From Gnetum montanum (lineage: Eukaryota; Streptophyta; Gnetopsida; Gnetales; Gnetaceae): a DNA stretch of 64,000 nt. The DNA is taken from NCBI GenBank assembly GCA_015680685.1, contig MNCI01001980.1, forward strand, positions 234,209 to 298,208, in the 5' to 3' direction. The notes under the pieces are model-generated. The model was given only the letters and a program-made list of their open reading frames with translations, had not been told where the DNA came from and ran no database searches. This document shows positions 43,530-56,244 of this stretch, piece after piece (position 1 is the first letter of the stretch; every line of letters begins with the position of its first letter). Both the position numbers and the translations under genes were made by a program.

Positions 43530-46500
43530 AATGTCTTCTTCTTCAAACAAAAGCAATTCACCACCTAGGGATTATATTAGAAATAGTCGGTAGTCTAAAA
43601 CGCATAACCGAAATTCACCAATTCCTCAACAATACTGAGTGGTATATACTCATCCCGATGAGTACATACCAAATTTTACCTTTATCCTCCAGATCGGTCA
43701 ACCCCAAACATGCTCCTCCATGTTCTTGCATAGATCCGCATGACATAGCTATATGTTGAGTACGTTATAGGTGATTTTGACACAAGGGATTACCATCCCA
43801 AATTAGCACAATGTTTAAGGGACTCACGACAGGAGAGCCATCACACACTGTTGAAGGACAAAAGGGTCCTGCACGTCCTAAGTGAAATCAGAGATGGCGA
43901 ACCACTTATAATGGGTTCTCCATCAGATGATGTTCCCCCCCTTCTAATGATGGTGAGCAGGTGGGGTATCAGAACTTACGCTCCACGATACACAACCCTA
44001 GTTCTGATCCTTGTGAATGGCAATTGTTCACTGAGGAAACAACAACACATAACAAGGACAGGCACTTAGATCGTCATCACGATTGGGGTCGTAGTCATAG
44101 AAGAGAAGGTAAGAAGCATTGTCATGGCGATGGTTCTCCTTCTTCTTCTCCTTCATCACATCACTCACCCTCTCCTTCCACATCTGGGTGCACCGATCAA
44201 GAGCATAACAGAGAGGATAGAGGTAGGAAAAATGAGAGACCTCGATGAGAGAGTCAAGAGTGAGGACAAGGGCATGAACGAAGGGAAAGTAGGGAACAAC
44301 GTAGACACCATTGATGTCATGAAAGAGATGATCATGACAAGCCCCTACTTGCCACCTAAAGTATGCTAGATATAACGGAGGTAGTGAGAATACTGACAAG
44401 GCACCAAAAAGATAACTAGATCAAGTGCTTAAACATGAATAATATCCCATGCTTTGAGGGGGGATACAACGCTGATCCGCAACATCATTTACAGGCATTC
44501 CATGATGCCTGTGGCTTGCAAAACATAGAGAACGAGTGGCAAAAACTAAAGTTGTTTCCTAGGACACTCACAAAGGAAGTAGAGAGTTGGTATCGGTCCT
44601 TAGAACTGAAAACCATTAGGAGATGGAGTACAATGTTAGAGTTGTTTAATGATAAATATCAAATGTACTCCAGAGTGTCTAACTTGTGTAAGCAGATCCA
44701 AGGATGGAAGCAAGGTAATCATGAACCCTTGGATGCTACCATGGGCTAATACTATGCATTGCTACATCACTGCCCGAGCCATGATTGCACACAATGGGAC
44801 CAACTTCGCCACATCGTAGATGGGCTAAGATATGAGACTAGGAGAACCCTTGGGAGATTATCAGAACTTAGATCCCATGAAATTCATCACTTGTTGGAGT
44901 AAGTAGCCAAAGAAGAAGGGGAGCTACAAAAAAGAGAGAGCGTGAAAGAATACAACCGTGATCCTTCCCTTTGAAAGAAGGGAGTGAGATTTTGTGATGA
45001 AGAGGATGAGTCACCACTCGAAGAGTTGGTGAACAGAAAGACCTTGTTGATTCAAAAGCTAACAACCAAAGTGTCGGCTAAGGTGGATCAATTGTGGGAT
45101 TCCTTGGACTCTAGACTTGAAGCTGTCATGAAAATCGTAGAGGAGTCTAAGGTGGAACGAGGTAGTGACTCTAATAAGACAAAGCATAGAGATGGAGGCC
45201 ATGCACGTAACAATGGTAAGGGGAAAATAACTATCTCCGATGAGGTTGTGGATTCAGACATAGACAATGATGGTGGATGTGAGATCTACCAATACGACCA
45301 TCCTAAGAGATGTTGTCCAATCATCTCACATCTACAAGAGTCTGGGGTGTATGCACTCAACTCGAGACTTAATAGATGACAAACACCTCAAAGGTTACCT
45401 TATCCCCAAGTTAACCCAAGGTAGTTCCACCAATCGTTAACATAGTATCCAAGTGGAACTCCACCACAACCCATCGGGCAACATCAGCAGTGGCAACACC
45501 CACAGTCATGGGGGATGGCACCGCCCAGAGAACAATACCCTAATCGATAACCTGATCCTTATGGCTATTACGTGCAACAGCTGGTTTCTCCAAGTGACTC
45601 TATGGGTCACACGACTCCCCAATGTCACTACCAAGTTCAGGAGTACTTTAGAAGTACTCCTTCTCCTATGGGAGACAGTCCACACTTGTACCATCCTCAA
45701 AATCGATCCGCCACTCTTCCGCCGATAGTTCCACTACCACTAGCTCCAACACTGCAAGGGGAACTCCCCACTCAACTGCAGCAACGCAATGCTACGAGAG
45801 CTATAAACATTCAACTCGCTACTAGTTCTAACAACCGCAAGAAAAGAAGACCCTGGTTCAGAACCAAAAGCCCAGAAAAGCTCTCACAACAACAAGCGGT
45901 TGAGTCTATGTACGCTCCTTCGGCAAACAAGACTTCGGAGCTCCCTTCGATCCAACAACAGAGCTACATGCATACGATTATGTTAATGCATACCATTACT
46001 GATTGGATCAAGGTAGGCTACCTTCCCAGGAAACTCTCTGATCTTGGAAGCCCCTTAATCTATTTACAAGTCACTAGGAATGAACCACAAAAGGCTCTTC
46101 TTGACTCAGGTTCTGGAGTCAACTTAATCTCACAAGAAATGTATCAAGCCTGGAACTTGCCCGAACTCAAGAAGAGCAACATTCAACTAGAGCTTGCTAA
46201 CCAATCCATCACCATTCCCTTGGGATTGCAGAAGGACATAGTTACCACTGTGTGTGGTTGGTCATACCTAGTTGATTTCATGGTGATAGAAGTTAAGAGT
46301 GACAATGGGGGCTTCCCAATTATAATGGGAAGGCCATGGCTGAGTACAATAGATGCATACTTAGGGATCTGCGATCTTTCCTTGGAGATATCTAAGGTAA
46401 AAATTTATGGAAAGATCGAGAAGAAGAAAGTTCCATGCATCACATACAGTGACTCAGAGGATGATGACATAGAGGAATGCTCAACATCCCTTCCATGTAA

Positions 46501-46759
46501 TCGATGTGCCCTAGAAACACAAATACAAAGGTGCCTATATGTAGAAACCACACAAGTAGTGGACACCCCGTGGTTGACAACTAGTCAAAAGAGTAATCCA
46601 ATATGCATGGAACAAACTGGGGGAACAACTCATGCTAACAATGAAGGCAGAGACACACTGGAATACGAGCATCACCAACTTCCACCCCTTAACCTGAAAA
46701 CATCAATTGGGAGAAGTTGGACACTTTTAAGAAATTCAAATAGGCGCTCATTACTTTAG
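43530..46759 (+). pseudogene. gag-protease of element E, fused to the pol C-terminus
   Basis: Gag starts MSSSSNKSNSPPRDY (43530) and includes the gag core (FEGGYNADPQHHLQAFHDA, about 44450-44515), WQKLKLFPRTLTKE and a knuckle with one Cys lost (CEIYQYDHPKRCC, about 45280). A 395-codon open frame (45572-46759) holds a Gln/Pro-rich linker and retropepsin (ALLDSGSGVNLIS near 46103, FPIIMGRPWLS near 46315). It ends RNSNRRSLL, stop, ISPFPFSHGGDGHLC. The HGGDGHLC tail is the end of pol in element A, so RT, RNase H and integrase have been deleted between protease and the pol terminus. Gag upstream of 45400 has several stops. Confidence 0.85.
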
Positions 46760-46844
46760 ATCTCTCCCTTTCCATTTAGTCATGGGGGAGATGGCCACCT
46801 ATGCTGATCATTGGAGGCCCTCAGTTCTTTTTGATTTTTGTTTT

Positions 46845-46850
46845 ACATGT
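46845..46850. other. Junction of inverted elements E and F
   Basis: Element E can be followed rightward to TTTTGTTTTACATG, and element F (reverse strand) begins TGAAGCTCTGTTG. The breakpoint falls in the palindrome ACATGT. It could be a real microhomology junction or an assembly join through inverted repeats. Confidence 0.65.
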
Positions 46851-49360
46851 GAAGCTCTGTTGTTGGATGGAAGGGAGCTCTGAAGTTTTCTTTGTCAGAG
46901 GAGCATACATAGACTCAACCACTTGTTGTTGTGAGAGCTTGTCTGGGCTTTTCATTCTAAAGAAGGGTCTTCTTTTCTTGCAATTGTCAGAACCAGTGGC
47001 GGGTTGAATGTTTATAGCTCTCGTAGCGTTGTGTTGCTGCGGTTGAGTGGGGAGTTCCCCTTGCATGGTACATGTATGGAGCTGGTGGTAGTGGAATTAC
47101 TGGCGGAAGAGTGGCAGATAGATTTTGAGGATGGTACATGTATGGAATGTCTCCCATAGGAGAAGAGGTACTTCTAAAGTACTCCTGAACTTGGTAGTGA
47201 CGTTGGGGAGTTGTGTGACCCATAGAGTCACTTGGAGAAACTGGCTGTTGCACGTAATAGCCATAAGGATCAGGTTGCTGGTAAGGGTATTATTGTCTGG
47301 GTGGTGGCATCCCCCATGACTGTGGGTGTTGCCATTGCTGATGTTGCCTGATGAGTTGTGGTGGAGTTCCACTTGGATAGTATGTTAACGGTTGGTGGAA
47401 CTACCTCGGGTTACCTTGGGGATAAGGTAACCTTCGGGGTGTTTGTCGTCTGTTAAGTCTCAGGTTAAGTGCATACATCCCAAACTCTTGTAGATGTGAG
47501 ATGATTGGACAACATCCCTTAGGATGGTCATATTGGCAGATCTCACATCCACCGTCATTGTCTATGTCTGAATCCACAACCTCATCGGAGATAGTTATTT
47601 TCCCCTTACCATTGTTAAGTGCATGGCTTGCATCTCTCCACTTTGTCTTATCAGAGTCACTACCTCGTTCCACCTTAGACTCCTCTATGATTTTCATGAC
47701 AGCTTCAAGTCTAGAGTCTAAGGAATCCCACAATTGATCCACCTTAGCCAACACTTTGGTTGTTAGCTTTTGAATCGGCAAGGTTTTTCTGTTCACCAAC
47801 TCTTTGAGTGGTGACTCATCCTCTTCATCGCAAAATCTCACTCCCTTCTTTCAAAGGGAAGGATCACGGTTGTATTCTTCCATGCTCTCTCTTTTTTGTA
47901 GCTCCCCTTCTTCATTGGCTATTTGCTCCAACAAGTGATGAATTTCATGGATCTAAGTTTTGATAATCTCCCTTGGGCATAAGTCCCAAGGGTTCTCCTA
48001 GTCTCATATCTTAGCCCATCTACGATGTGGTGAAGTTGATCCCGTTGTGCATAACCATGGCTTGGGCAGTGATGTAGCAATGCATAGTATTGGCCCATGG
48101 TAGCATCCAAGGGTTCATGATTACCTTGTTTCCATCCTTGGATCTGCTTACGCAAGTTAGACACTTTGGAGTATGTTTGATATCTATCATTAAACAACTC
48201 TAACATCATACTCCATCTCCTAATGGTTTCTGGTTCTAAGGATCGGTACGAACTCTCTGCTTCCTTTGTGAGTGTCCTAGTAAACAACTTCAGATTCTGC
48301 CACTTGTTCTCTACGTTTTGCAAGGCATAGGCATCATGGAATGCCTGTAAATGATGTTGTGGATCAACGTTGTATCCCCCCTCAAAGCGTGGGATATTAT
48401 TCATGTTTAAGCGCTTGATTCAGCTATCTTTTTCATGCCTTGTTGGTATTCTCACTACCTTCGTTATATCTAGCATACTTCGGATGGAAATTAGGGGCTT
48501 GTCATGATCATCTCTTTCATGACGTCTATGGTGTCTACGTTGTTCCCTACTTTCCCTCCGTTCATGCCCTTGTCTTTGCTCTCGACTCTCTCGTCGAGGT
48601 TTCTCATTTTGCCTACCTCTATCCTCTCCGTTATGCTCCTGATGGTTGTGCCTAGATGTGGAAGAAAGGGTGAGTGATGTGATGAAGGAGAAGAAGAAGG
48701 AGAACCATCGCCATGACGATGCTTCTTACCTTCTCTTCTGTGACTACGGCCCCAATCGTGATGACGATCTAAGTGCCCGTCCTTGTGATGTGTTGTTGTT
48801 CCCTCAATGAACAGTTGGCATTCATGGGGATCAGAACCAGGGTTGTGTATCATGGAGTGTAATTTCTAATACCCTACCTCCTCACCATGGTTAGGTGGAG
48901 GAACATCATCTAATGGAGAACCCGTTATAAGTGGTTCACCATCTTCGATTTCACTTAGGATATGCAGGACCCCTTTGTCCTTCAACAGTGTGTGATGGCT
49001 CTCCTACCGTGAGTCCTTTAAATGTTGTGTTGATGTGGGATGGTAATACCTTGTGTCAAAATCACCTATAACATACTCAACATATAGTTGTGTCATGTTG
49101 ATCTGTGCAAGAGCACGGAGGAGCATGTTTGGGACTGACCGATGTGGAGGTAACACTATGTTACCTTGCAAGTCTCTCCATTGCAGCTATTCATCTTGAT
49201 GGAGGATAAAGGTAAAATTTGGTATGTACTCATTGGGATGGGTATATACCACTAGGTATTGTTGAGGAATTGGTGGATTTCGATTATGTGTTTTAGATTG
49301 CCGACTGTTTCTAGTATAATCCCTAGGTGGTGAATTTCTTTTGTTTGAAGAAGAAGACAT
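46851..49360 (-). pseudogene. gag-protease of element F, truncated in the protease region
   Basis: On the minus strand gag starts MSSSSNKRNSPPRDY (49360) and contains FEGGYNVDPQHHLQAFHDA (about 48390-48330), LLHHCPSHGYAQ, VDGLRYETRRTLGTYAQG and an intact CX2CX3HX4C knuckle (CEICQYDHPKGCC, about 47550). The Gln-rich linker (MQGELPTQPQQ) runs to SIQQQS and stops at the E junction, so the protease catalytic motif is absent. It is roughly 85% identical to element E in the gag core. Stops and frameshifts are present. Confidence 0.85.
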
Positions 49361-49484
49361 TGTTATTTTATTCGGTGTGCTGTTTAACCATTATATAATT
49401 TTTCATTTAATTAACCCTAAGGTTGGTTTAAGCTTCCAACGATGGGAGTAATTTCCTATGTTCTACTTAGCACACAAACACTTA

Positions 49485-49502
49485 GCCCCGGCAACGACGC
49501 CA
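49485..49502 (-). other. Primer-binding site of element F
   Basis: On the minus strand TGGCGTCGTTGCCGGGG directly follows the LTR. It is the Athila/Tat-type primer-binding site with one change (GCGTC for GCGCC). Confidence 0.8.
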
Positions 49503-49503
49503 A

Positions 49504-50280
49504 TCATGAGTGACGAGGTACCCATACAATCAACCATACGAATACGAGCGTAGCACGCGCAATCCGGTCGAACTCCACAAACTAAGTGTCTACATGCCTT
49601 ATGGAACACTTAAGGTTAATCATTCATTGTCTTCCTAGACTTACTTGTAGTTGTCACGGTGTATGGTTAAGTAAGTCTGAGGTATATGATTTTTATGTCT
49701 TTTTTGTTTTATCTCCTATGCTATTGAGGTGAAGGGTGAAGAGACTAATTAACCAACTCTAACTAACTAACTAAACCTTAATTAACCTAGTGTCAGCATC
49801 CGTTCCCACTTACCGTTCACACCTTGAACCAATGCAACCTTGGTTACCAAATGCTAGTCGTTGCTGGGATCACCAAGCATAACGCACGTGCTCGAAGTGG
49901 TCGTACTGAGGCACTTAACTAGGAGAGAAGGGTTGAGAGAGATTTAATGACTAATAAAGCATTTAAATAATGAATAATAAATAACAGTAAATAAAATCCT
50001 AATTAGCCTATTCCATGAACTGCAAGGTTTATCCAAGAAGTTCGTCTTTATTGCTGTACACAAACTTGTGTTCAGGTACAATGTCTGCTCGAATAAAGAT
50101 CTGTTCACTTTGGAGTTCCTACTGCGGGCACATGGAAATTAATGTATCTCTGGATAGGTAAAACTGCTAGAGTTTTGCTATGGTCTAGGCCTAGATGAGA
50201 AACAAGAGAGAACTGCCTCTTATTTATAGACTTGGCGGTGCACCATGATATCACGGCGACTGCGATATCGCGTCCCATCA
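49504..50280 (-). repeat. 5' LTR of element F
   Basis: On the minus strand the LTR begins TGATGGGACGCG (50280) and ends GTCACTCATGA (49504); length 777 bp. U3 has two GATATC palindromes (50246-50273), about 55 bp of array less than element E, then a TATA box (50228-50221). GACCT follows immediately at 50281-50285, identical to the pentamer before element E. Confidence 0.9.
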
Positions 50281-50850
50281 GACCTCTTACAAGAAAAACT
50301 AACCTTCTCTTACAAGAAAAAGAACTTATAGGTACCAAATTAGTGAATGAAAGGCTAGTTAAAGGGAAAGAATATCTTCACATTATGCAAAGACAAGGAA
50401 GAAGTCCACAAAATAAAAGTAGACTAGGATTCTACCAACAAGAAGAAGCATCTACAAAAAATTCATCCAAATAAGAGAATACTCGAAAGATTAAAGTGTC
50501 AACTTGCACTACATCAATACAAAGAGCAGCTCCAAGGTTTGATCACTTTATCCAAAATAAAAGGGTTAGATGTTACTATTGTAATGGAATTTGGCACAAG
50601 TAATGTGATTGTAACTTAAAATATTATCGCATGAACACCTAGTCAATCATAAGACTCCTTGGTCTTACCAAAATGCACCTAGAAAGGAAGTCTTGCATGA
50701 CAAGAAGAAACAAAGGACAAATCAAAAGGGCAAGGAGAATAAAAAGGTGTGGAGAATTAAATGAAAGGAAGAAAGTTAAAAAAATATTCATAAAAAATTT
50801 TATCTAATGGAGCTAAACATTAGAAATAAAAATTTATATGAAAGGAGAAC
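50281..50850 (+). pseudogene. Copia gag remnant (zinc-knuckle region)
   Basis: Translation gives LVKGKEYLHIMQRQGRSPQN, KSRLGF and, after a stop and frame change, RFDHFIQNKRVRCYYCNGIWHK with a decayed second half of the CCHC knuckle (about 50540-50630). The pattern fits SIRE/Maximus-type copia gag. Stops are frequent. Confidence 0.6.
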
Positions 50851-53338
50851 TTCAAAAGAAGAACCTCATTCTCAAGCTCCTTAAACATCTTCATCTCCAT
50901 CAACAAGCACGATAATTAGAGGTAAGCCTTCATCTCAATTAGAATATCTTTTAACACATCCATGGAAATTATCCCATGAACCTTTCCTTGCTAAGACATC
51001 TACCATTAGACGTCTACACAGCAAGATGGACATATATCCATAGATGTCTGCATTGCAAGTCTATCTAAGTTTTGAGTAGACACAACATAGATGTCTACTA
51101 GTCAAGATAGATGTCTATATTTTTGTAAAAAATCCATGATGGTCATAATTACATAAAGCCAACACTTCATTTTCCCCTCATGTTACAACATCCAAGCATA
51201 GATGATTGAGAGAAAATGACCAGGGCTTCCTCAGCAAAAAGATTTTGTTACTATCTGAGAGATTCTTTTACTTTTAGCAACGTCATTCGAAGTAACTTAT
51301 GGCATTTTTCCAAGTGTTGAATTAGGTGTCCTTTATTTCTCTAAACTTTTGTATCCCTAAGATTCTCATTAGGGAATTTTATAAAAACATTGTAATTCAA
51401 ATGCTAGTGTTGATGCTTTTACTTCCATTTTTGGGGAAATGTTGATTGAAGTCACCCCACAAGTTGTCAATGTCATCCTTGGCATTTTTAGTTCTAGTGT
51501 TCATAGGGTTACAATTAATTCCATGTCTAACATTTTCATGAATGGTGTAATACCTATTTCACACGATGAATTTTGTGTTGCTTTGTTTAGGTAGTTTGTG
51601 TCTTTGGGTAGTGGGAAATTATTTAGGATTTAGATGGATTCAGATGCTTGCACCCTCTCTTTAATTATTTTTTATAATATTACTGTAAAAGGGGGAAGTT
51701 ATAGCTTCTTATTACTAGCCTAAGCCTTTGTTCTTTATTTTCTACTCATTGGGTAGCCACTAGACTTGGGCCATATCTTATGCAGAGACATGTTATGTCT
51801 CTTTGCTAGGGAGAGAGTTTATGAACATCCTCATCACATCAATTTGCTAATCCATTAGATAAGTGTTTTCATTCTTGATATGCCTTTACTCAAGGCTAAG
51901 AGAAGCCTTGGTGAGTATTTAGAGAAAATGAGCTCCACCCATGTTGAAGTTATAGAACTTAGAACCAGGCCTCATAAGTCAAGGAAGAAGGCAAATACAT
52001 CACCTCCATAGGCATCTCCTCAGTTGAGAAGATCTAAATTAGTTAGTGGCTAGGTGAGATCCACTCTCAAGAAGTTTCTTAAGCCTTTTGCTCGTACTAT
52101 TAGGATGATTGGCAAGAACCTCTATTACCTTCATAAGAGAATGGATGCAACTAGAGTACCTCTTCCTTCATATGGGAAAAAATTTAAGAATATCATCACT
52201 CCTCCCATATTAGATAGTGAGGAGGATCTTTTAGCTTCAACTAGGCACTTGGTGACTACTAGGCCATCTTGGGCATATGACTCATGAAATGCATCTAATT
52301 TTTAGGGCACATGTTTAGGAAAAGATTCCTAATCCTATGTATCCTAGACCCAGTTCTCACCCTCATGGTGATGCTCCACAGACATTTGAGAAACAAGCTA
52401 TGGAGAGCATCTTCGAGACTTCATCTAAGTGAAGGCTAGTTGATCCAATCATGTATTAGATAAAGGGCACTTTCTCATCTTCTTAGTAGGCTCCATCTCA
52501 TCCATCCACTTCATCCTAGTTTCAAGTGAAGCTTCATCCGAAGAGAGCTCATGTATACGTTCCATCGTTAGATGATGACGATGAGTAGCATGTCTCAAGC
52601 ATCAATGCCAGCACCAGTAGTGATGATGAAGAGGAGGAGACATACCAACCCACTTGTGTACTAGCTTCCTCTAATGATGAGTTTAATGATGTCACTGAGA
52701 TTAGTGGTTAGGTTCCCTTGTTGGTTCCTCCTTTTGAGTGATGTCTAAAAAGGGGAGAATTTTGTAGATTGTATGGATAGTTATATATAAATATGGACGT
52801 GTATGGACATCAATAGGATGTTATGATAGTATGTCATGATCTTTTGACCTTTGTATGTGTTAGTGGATAGCTAATGATAGTTTTATCATTGTTGATCATG
52901 TTTATGTATATGGGAAACTATGTTTTTGGTATCATGATATATTATGTGTGGATTGTATGGACAGTTATCTATGGATATGGACTTGTATGGCTAATGACAA
53001 TATGTTATGATCTTTTGAACTTTGTATGTGATGGTGGACAACATATGACAGTTTTATTATTGTTAATAATTTTTATGTATATGGATAGTTGTGTTTTTAG
53101 TAGCATGATATATTATGAGATAGGTTTGCATTTGCAAAGTTTATGAAGAATTCTTGGTGTTATCATTTTTTTTCTTTTACCCACTAGGTTGAACCTTTTG
53201 TCCCTATTCTAGTTTTACCCTTTGTTGCCATTGGAATATAAGTCTTAAATGCTTTTATTATTTATCATTTAATTTATATGCTATGAATGGTACTAATCCA
53301 TTTTCTTAAGTTTTGGACACCACCAAAAAGGAGGAGAT
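50851..53338 (+). other. Decayed internal region of the copia element
   Basis: Between gag debris and the copia LTR no RT or integrase could be recognised. 51001-51125 contains a cluster of AGATGTCT/AGACGTCT motifs. 51840-52740 has open stretches (for example 52054-52287, KKFLKPFARTIRMIGKNLYY) of unknown identity. 52760-53110 contains a duplicated ~150-bp segment (GGACTTGTATGG..., TTTATGTATATGG). A PPT-like ACCAAAAAGGAGGAGAT ends it. Confidence 0.5.
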
Positions 53339-54420
53339 TGTTGACCTTTTGGCATGTCAAAACCTTAAAGAAAAGGAAATTGTAGATTGTATGTATGTAA
53401 TGATAATTTTGTAGGGCCATGACCTAGAACTTCACATGAAGATTTGAGAGTTCAAAAAACTAGATCTATTTTAAGTTGTCAAAATGAAGACTACATGGTG
53501 AAGATGAGAGCATGAATGAAAATGAAGTTTACAAGCCAATTGAATGTGTTTTGAAGATTTCCATGATGTCAACTTGACAAGGGAATGCCTCAAATTGCAA
53601 AGTGCAAAATTGAAGTAGACATCTACAAAAACAGCAGATGTCTATCTTTAAAAATAGATGTCTATTCTTCTAGGTAGATGTCTCTCCTACATTAGGAACT
53701 ATCTCATGTAGACATCTCAACTTTGAAGTAGATGTCTATACTAGTCATTTGATAGTTGTTGCATGAATTCCAAGGAGTTTTTAGAAACTTTGAGGCTGTA
53801 AGACAATGTAAAAATATTGGAAATTGGACAAGCACTATTCATAGAAAGATTCATCATTGTTTACTCAAAGTGAATTTTCCTTTACTCTTCATTGTAACAT
53901 CATTTGCTTGTTTGTATTAAGCTTCAAATACAAGGATCTATAAATTTAGTTACACTCTTCCCTTGTTTCTTTTTCTTTCTTTCTTGTAGCCCTATGTGGT
54001 TGATGTACTTCTTGTAAGAAGACATTTTTGTTGAGCTTGTCGGGATCCTATGGATTGTAAGGTTTTGTGGTGTCAAATTACTCTAGTGTGAAGCTCAATT
54101 TTGTAAAGGTTATGGGATCCTCTAAATGACATTTTTGAGCTTGTTGAGGCCTTCTAAGGTTGAGTGGTTTCACCATGATGAAAAACTCTTGAGTAAAGCT
54201 TAAAACTTGTATAGGGTATGGTGCCCTTCAAAACCACTTTTTGAAGAAACAAAGTATGGAAATGTGCTCATATTCTACACTCTAAGTGTGGATGTACCCA
54301 AGTTAAGAAACCATATAAAATTTTTGTGTGTTTTTTTGGCTTTAGCATTTAAATTAGGAAACTTATTCAACCCCCCTTCTAAGTTCTCGATCCATAGAAA
54401 CCGCTTCACTATTCCCAACA
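53339..54420 (+). repeat. Copia-type LTR
   Basis: The LTR starts TGTTGACC directly after the polypurine tract AAAAAGGAGGAGAT and ends ATTCCCAACA, so the ends form TGTTG...CAACA. The 1082-bp length and the terminal TTCAACCCCCCTTCTAAG block fit SIRE-type copia LTRs. Six AGATGTCT/AGACATCT motifs lie at 53615-53740. Confidence 0.8.
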
Positions 54421-55891
54421 CAACAAATGTATGCTCCTGTGAAAATGAATCCTAGCACCTAGGAAGTTATGATGTCCATCCTTAAACAAGAATTCCTTGA
54501 GATATTTGGGAATGCCACAACTTTCTTAATGTGTCTAGAGGAAGATGAGGGGACAACTATACTAGTGATAAAGCACCATGGACAAGAGACATGGATGGAA
54601 GTGATGGTAGATAGGATGGTTGAGCTCCTAAACACTCTTGAGACACCAATACCAGACATTGCTTCCATGGCAGATATTCAAGTGTCCATAGGAGCAAGGA
54701 GTGGTCAGCTCAGTGTAGCCCAACATAAGGAAGTGTATGATCAACTAGTGGAAACTAGGCAACCATTTCTAGAGATCTTTGATCTCCCAAATAAAATTAT
54801 AGTAACCCAATTAGGACTACTAGAGACTAAGAGCAAACTGATCATTGCCAATGCTTAGCTACAGGAAGCCACTATTGAAAACCAACAATTTATTGCCAAA
54901 GTTGTAGAGTTTTGAGCCCATCTATCCAACCCTACCATTCTCAACTTGAATCTTAATAGAGATGAAGCTTTCTAGTAGCTTCAATAAAGACTCAAAGAGG
55001 TTGAGAATGCGAAGAAGAATATAGTATTTGACACCTTCTTATTAAAAGCCTTAACATTCAACACTGATAAGGATTTGACATAAGTCTTCAAAGAGAAATT
55101 GGTGCTCATCAAGAAATGTCGAGCAACAAAAGGACCAAATAATCAAATTCATTCAAAAATAGTAGGAGCTACTAGCTAAGGTTAGCAGAGAATCAAAATC
55201 TCTCCATGGAGGAAGTTCGAGCACTTTGCCAAAAAGATAGCCATTGAGGTAGCTACCTAGAAGAATGAGGCCCTGAAATTTGAATAAGTCAAAAATCATT
55301 ATAGGGACCAAGTTTGGCTCCTCAAAGAGATGAACAAGAGGGAGATTTAGTTAGCCTAGGTGAAGATGAACAAGACCCTCTACCAACTCCAGCAAAGAGG
55401 CAATGTAGTAGCCAAATTTTGATGGCTTAAATGCATGTAACAAAGCTAAGATCTGCCTAGAGGAGTTGCGGATTGAGGTGATGATTGAATACACAGAGCT
55501 TGCCAACCTTTGATACACAAACTTAACTATGCTGACTATAGGGAGGCCAAGGATAGAGTTGAAAAAGCATGTGGCCAATTCATACCTCTTATACGAGGGA
55601 AAATTCAAGCACCATAAAGAGACAAAACAATAGTTGGAGGTAGCCAATATGGAGCTTGAAGTTATTTGAAGCCAATTCACTAATCAATGATCACTTGCTA
55701 AAAACCTAGCTAGGAGAATGAACGACTACCACGAGCTGTAGAACCTTATCAAGATGTTTGATATCGAACAAAAATAATTTGCGGCATGGTTAGTCAATGC
55801 TAAGGAGTTGTTCCCTATAATGTTGTGTGTATGGGACATTCTCATACCAACCCATATTGGTGAATTCACATGGATTATGTACAACCCATGA
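54421..55891 (+). pseudogene. Accessory ORF of element H (coiled-coil part)
   Basis: A 129-codon open stretch (54469-54858) and further frames align with the coiled-coil half of the element C accessory ORF. For example IFGNATTFLMCLEEDEGTTI here pairs with ILGNVASFQVQLETSEGATM there. Both end with the same Trp-rich tail (here AWLVNAKELFPIMLCVWDIL, then IPTHIGEFTWIMYNP, stop at 55889). The N-terminal transposon-protein domain is absent: the copia LTR ends at 54420. Stops and frameshifts are present after 54858. Confidence 0.65.
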
Positions 55892-56244
55892 GATAAGGAA
55901 GAGAAGATGAAAGCAACAACAACAGGACAACCTTGACTACCTCCAACACCATAAGCGTTAAAGCCTGGTAAAGGAAATTTAGCATCCTAGGAGCCTCCAC
56001 CTCCTAGCACTATTTGGATTTGACCTCATCTTCTATAATATATGAGGAATTCTGCCATCATCTTTGTAAGGGTGTCCAATGTTGTTGTCATGAACACCAA
56101 TTTTTGTAATTTTGTACAATTCAACACTCAGAGTTAGTTAGTCAAAGTTAGTCAATTAATAATTTCATATTTTTCCAAATTTGTAAGAAGCTCAATCCTA
56201 CCTTTATTCACTCGAGGTTGAGTTTTCACTAAATCATGGGGGTA
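55892..56244 (+). other. 3' untranslated region and polypurine tract of element H
   Basis: No coding sequence is present. It ends in AAATCATGGGGGTA directly before the LTR, as in elements B, C and D. Confidence 0.65.

Noticed and set aside
42616-50280. E/F inverted pair as a large DNA transposon with terminal inverted repeats
   Set aside because: The arms are LTRs with TATA boxes and primer-binding sites followed by gag; no transposase is present.
49504-50338. Minus-strand frame at 50105-50338
   Set aside because: It crosses the end of the F LTR into flanking DNA and has no family support.
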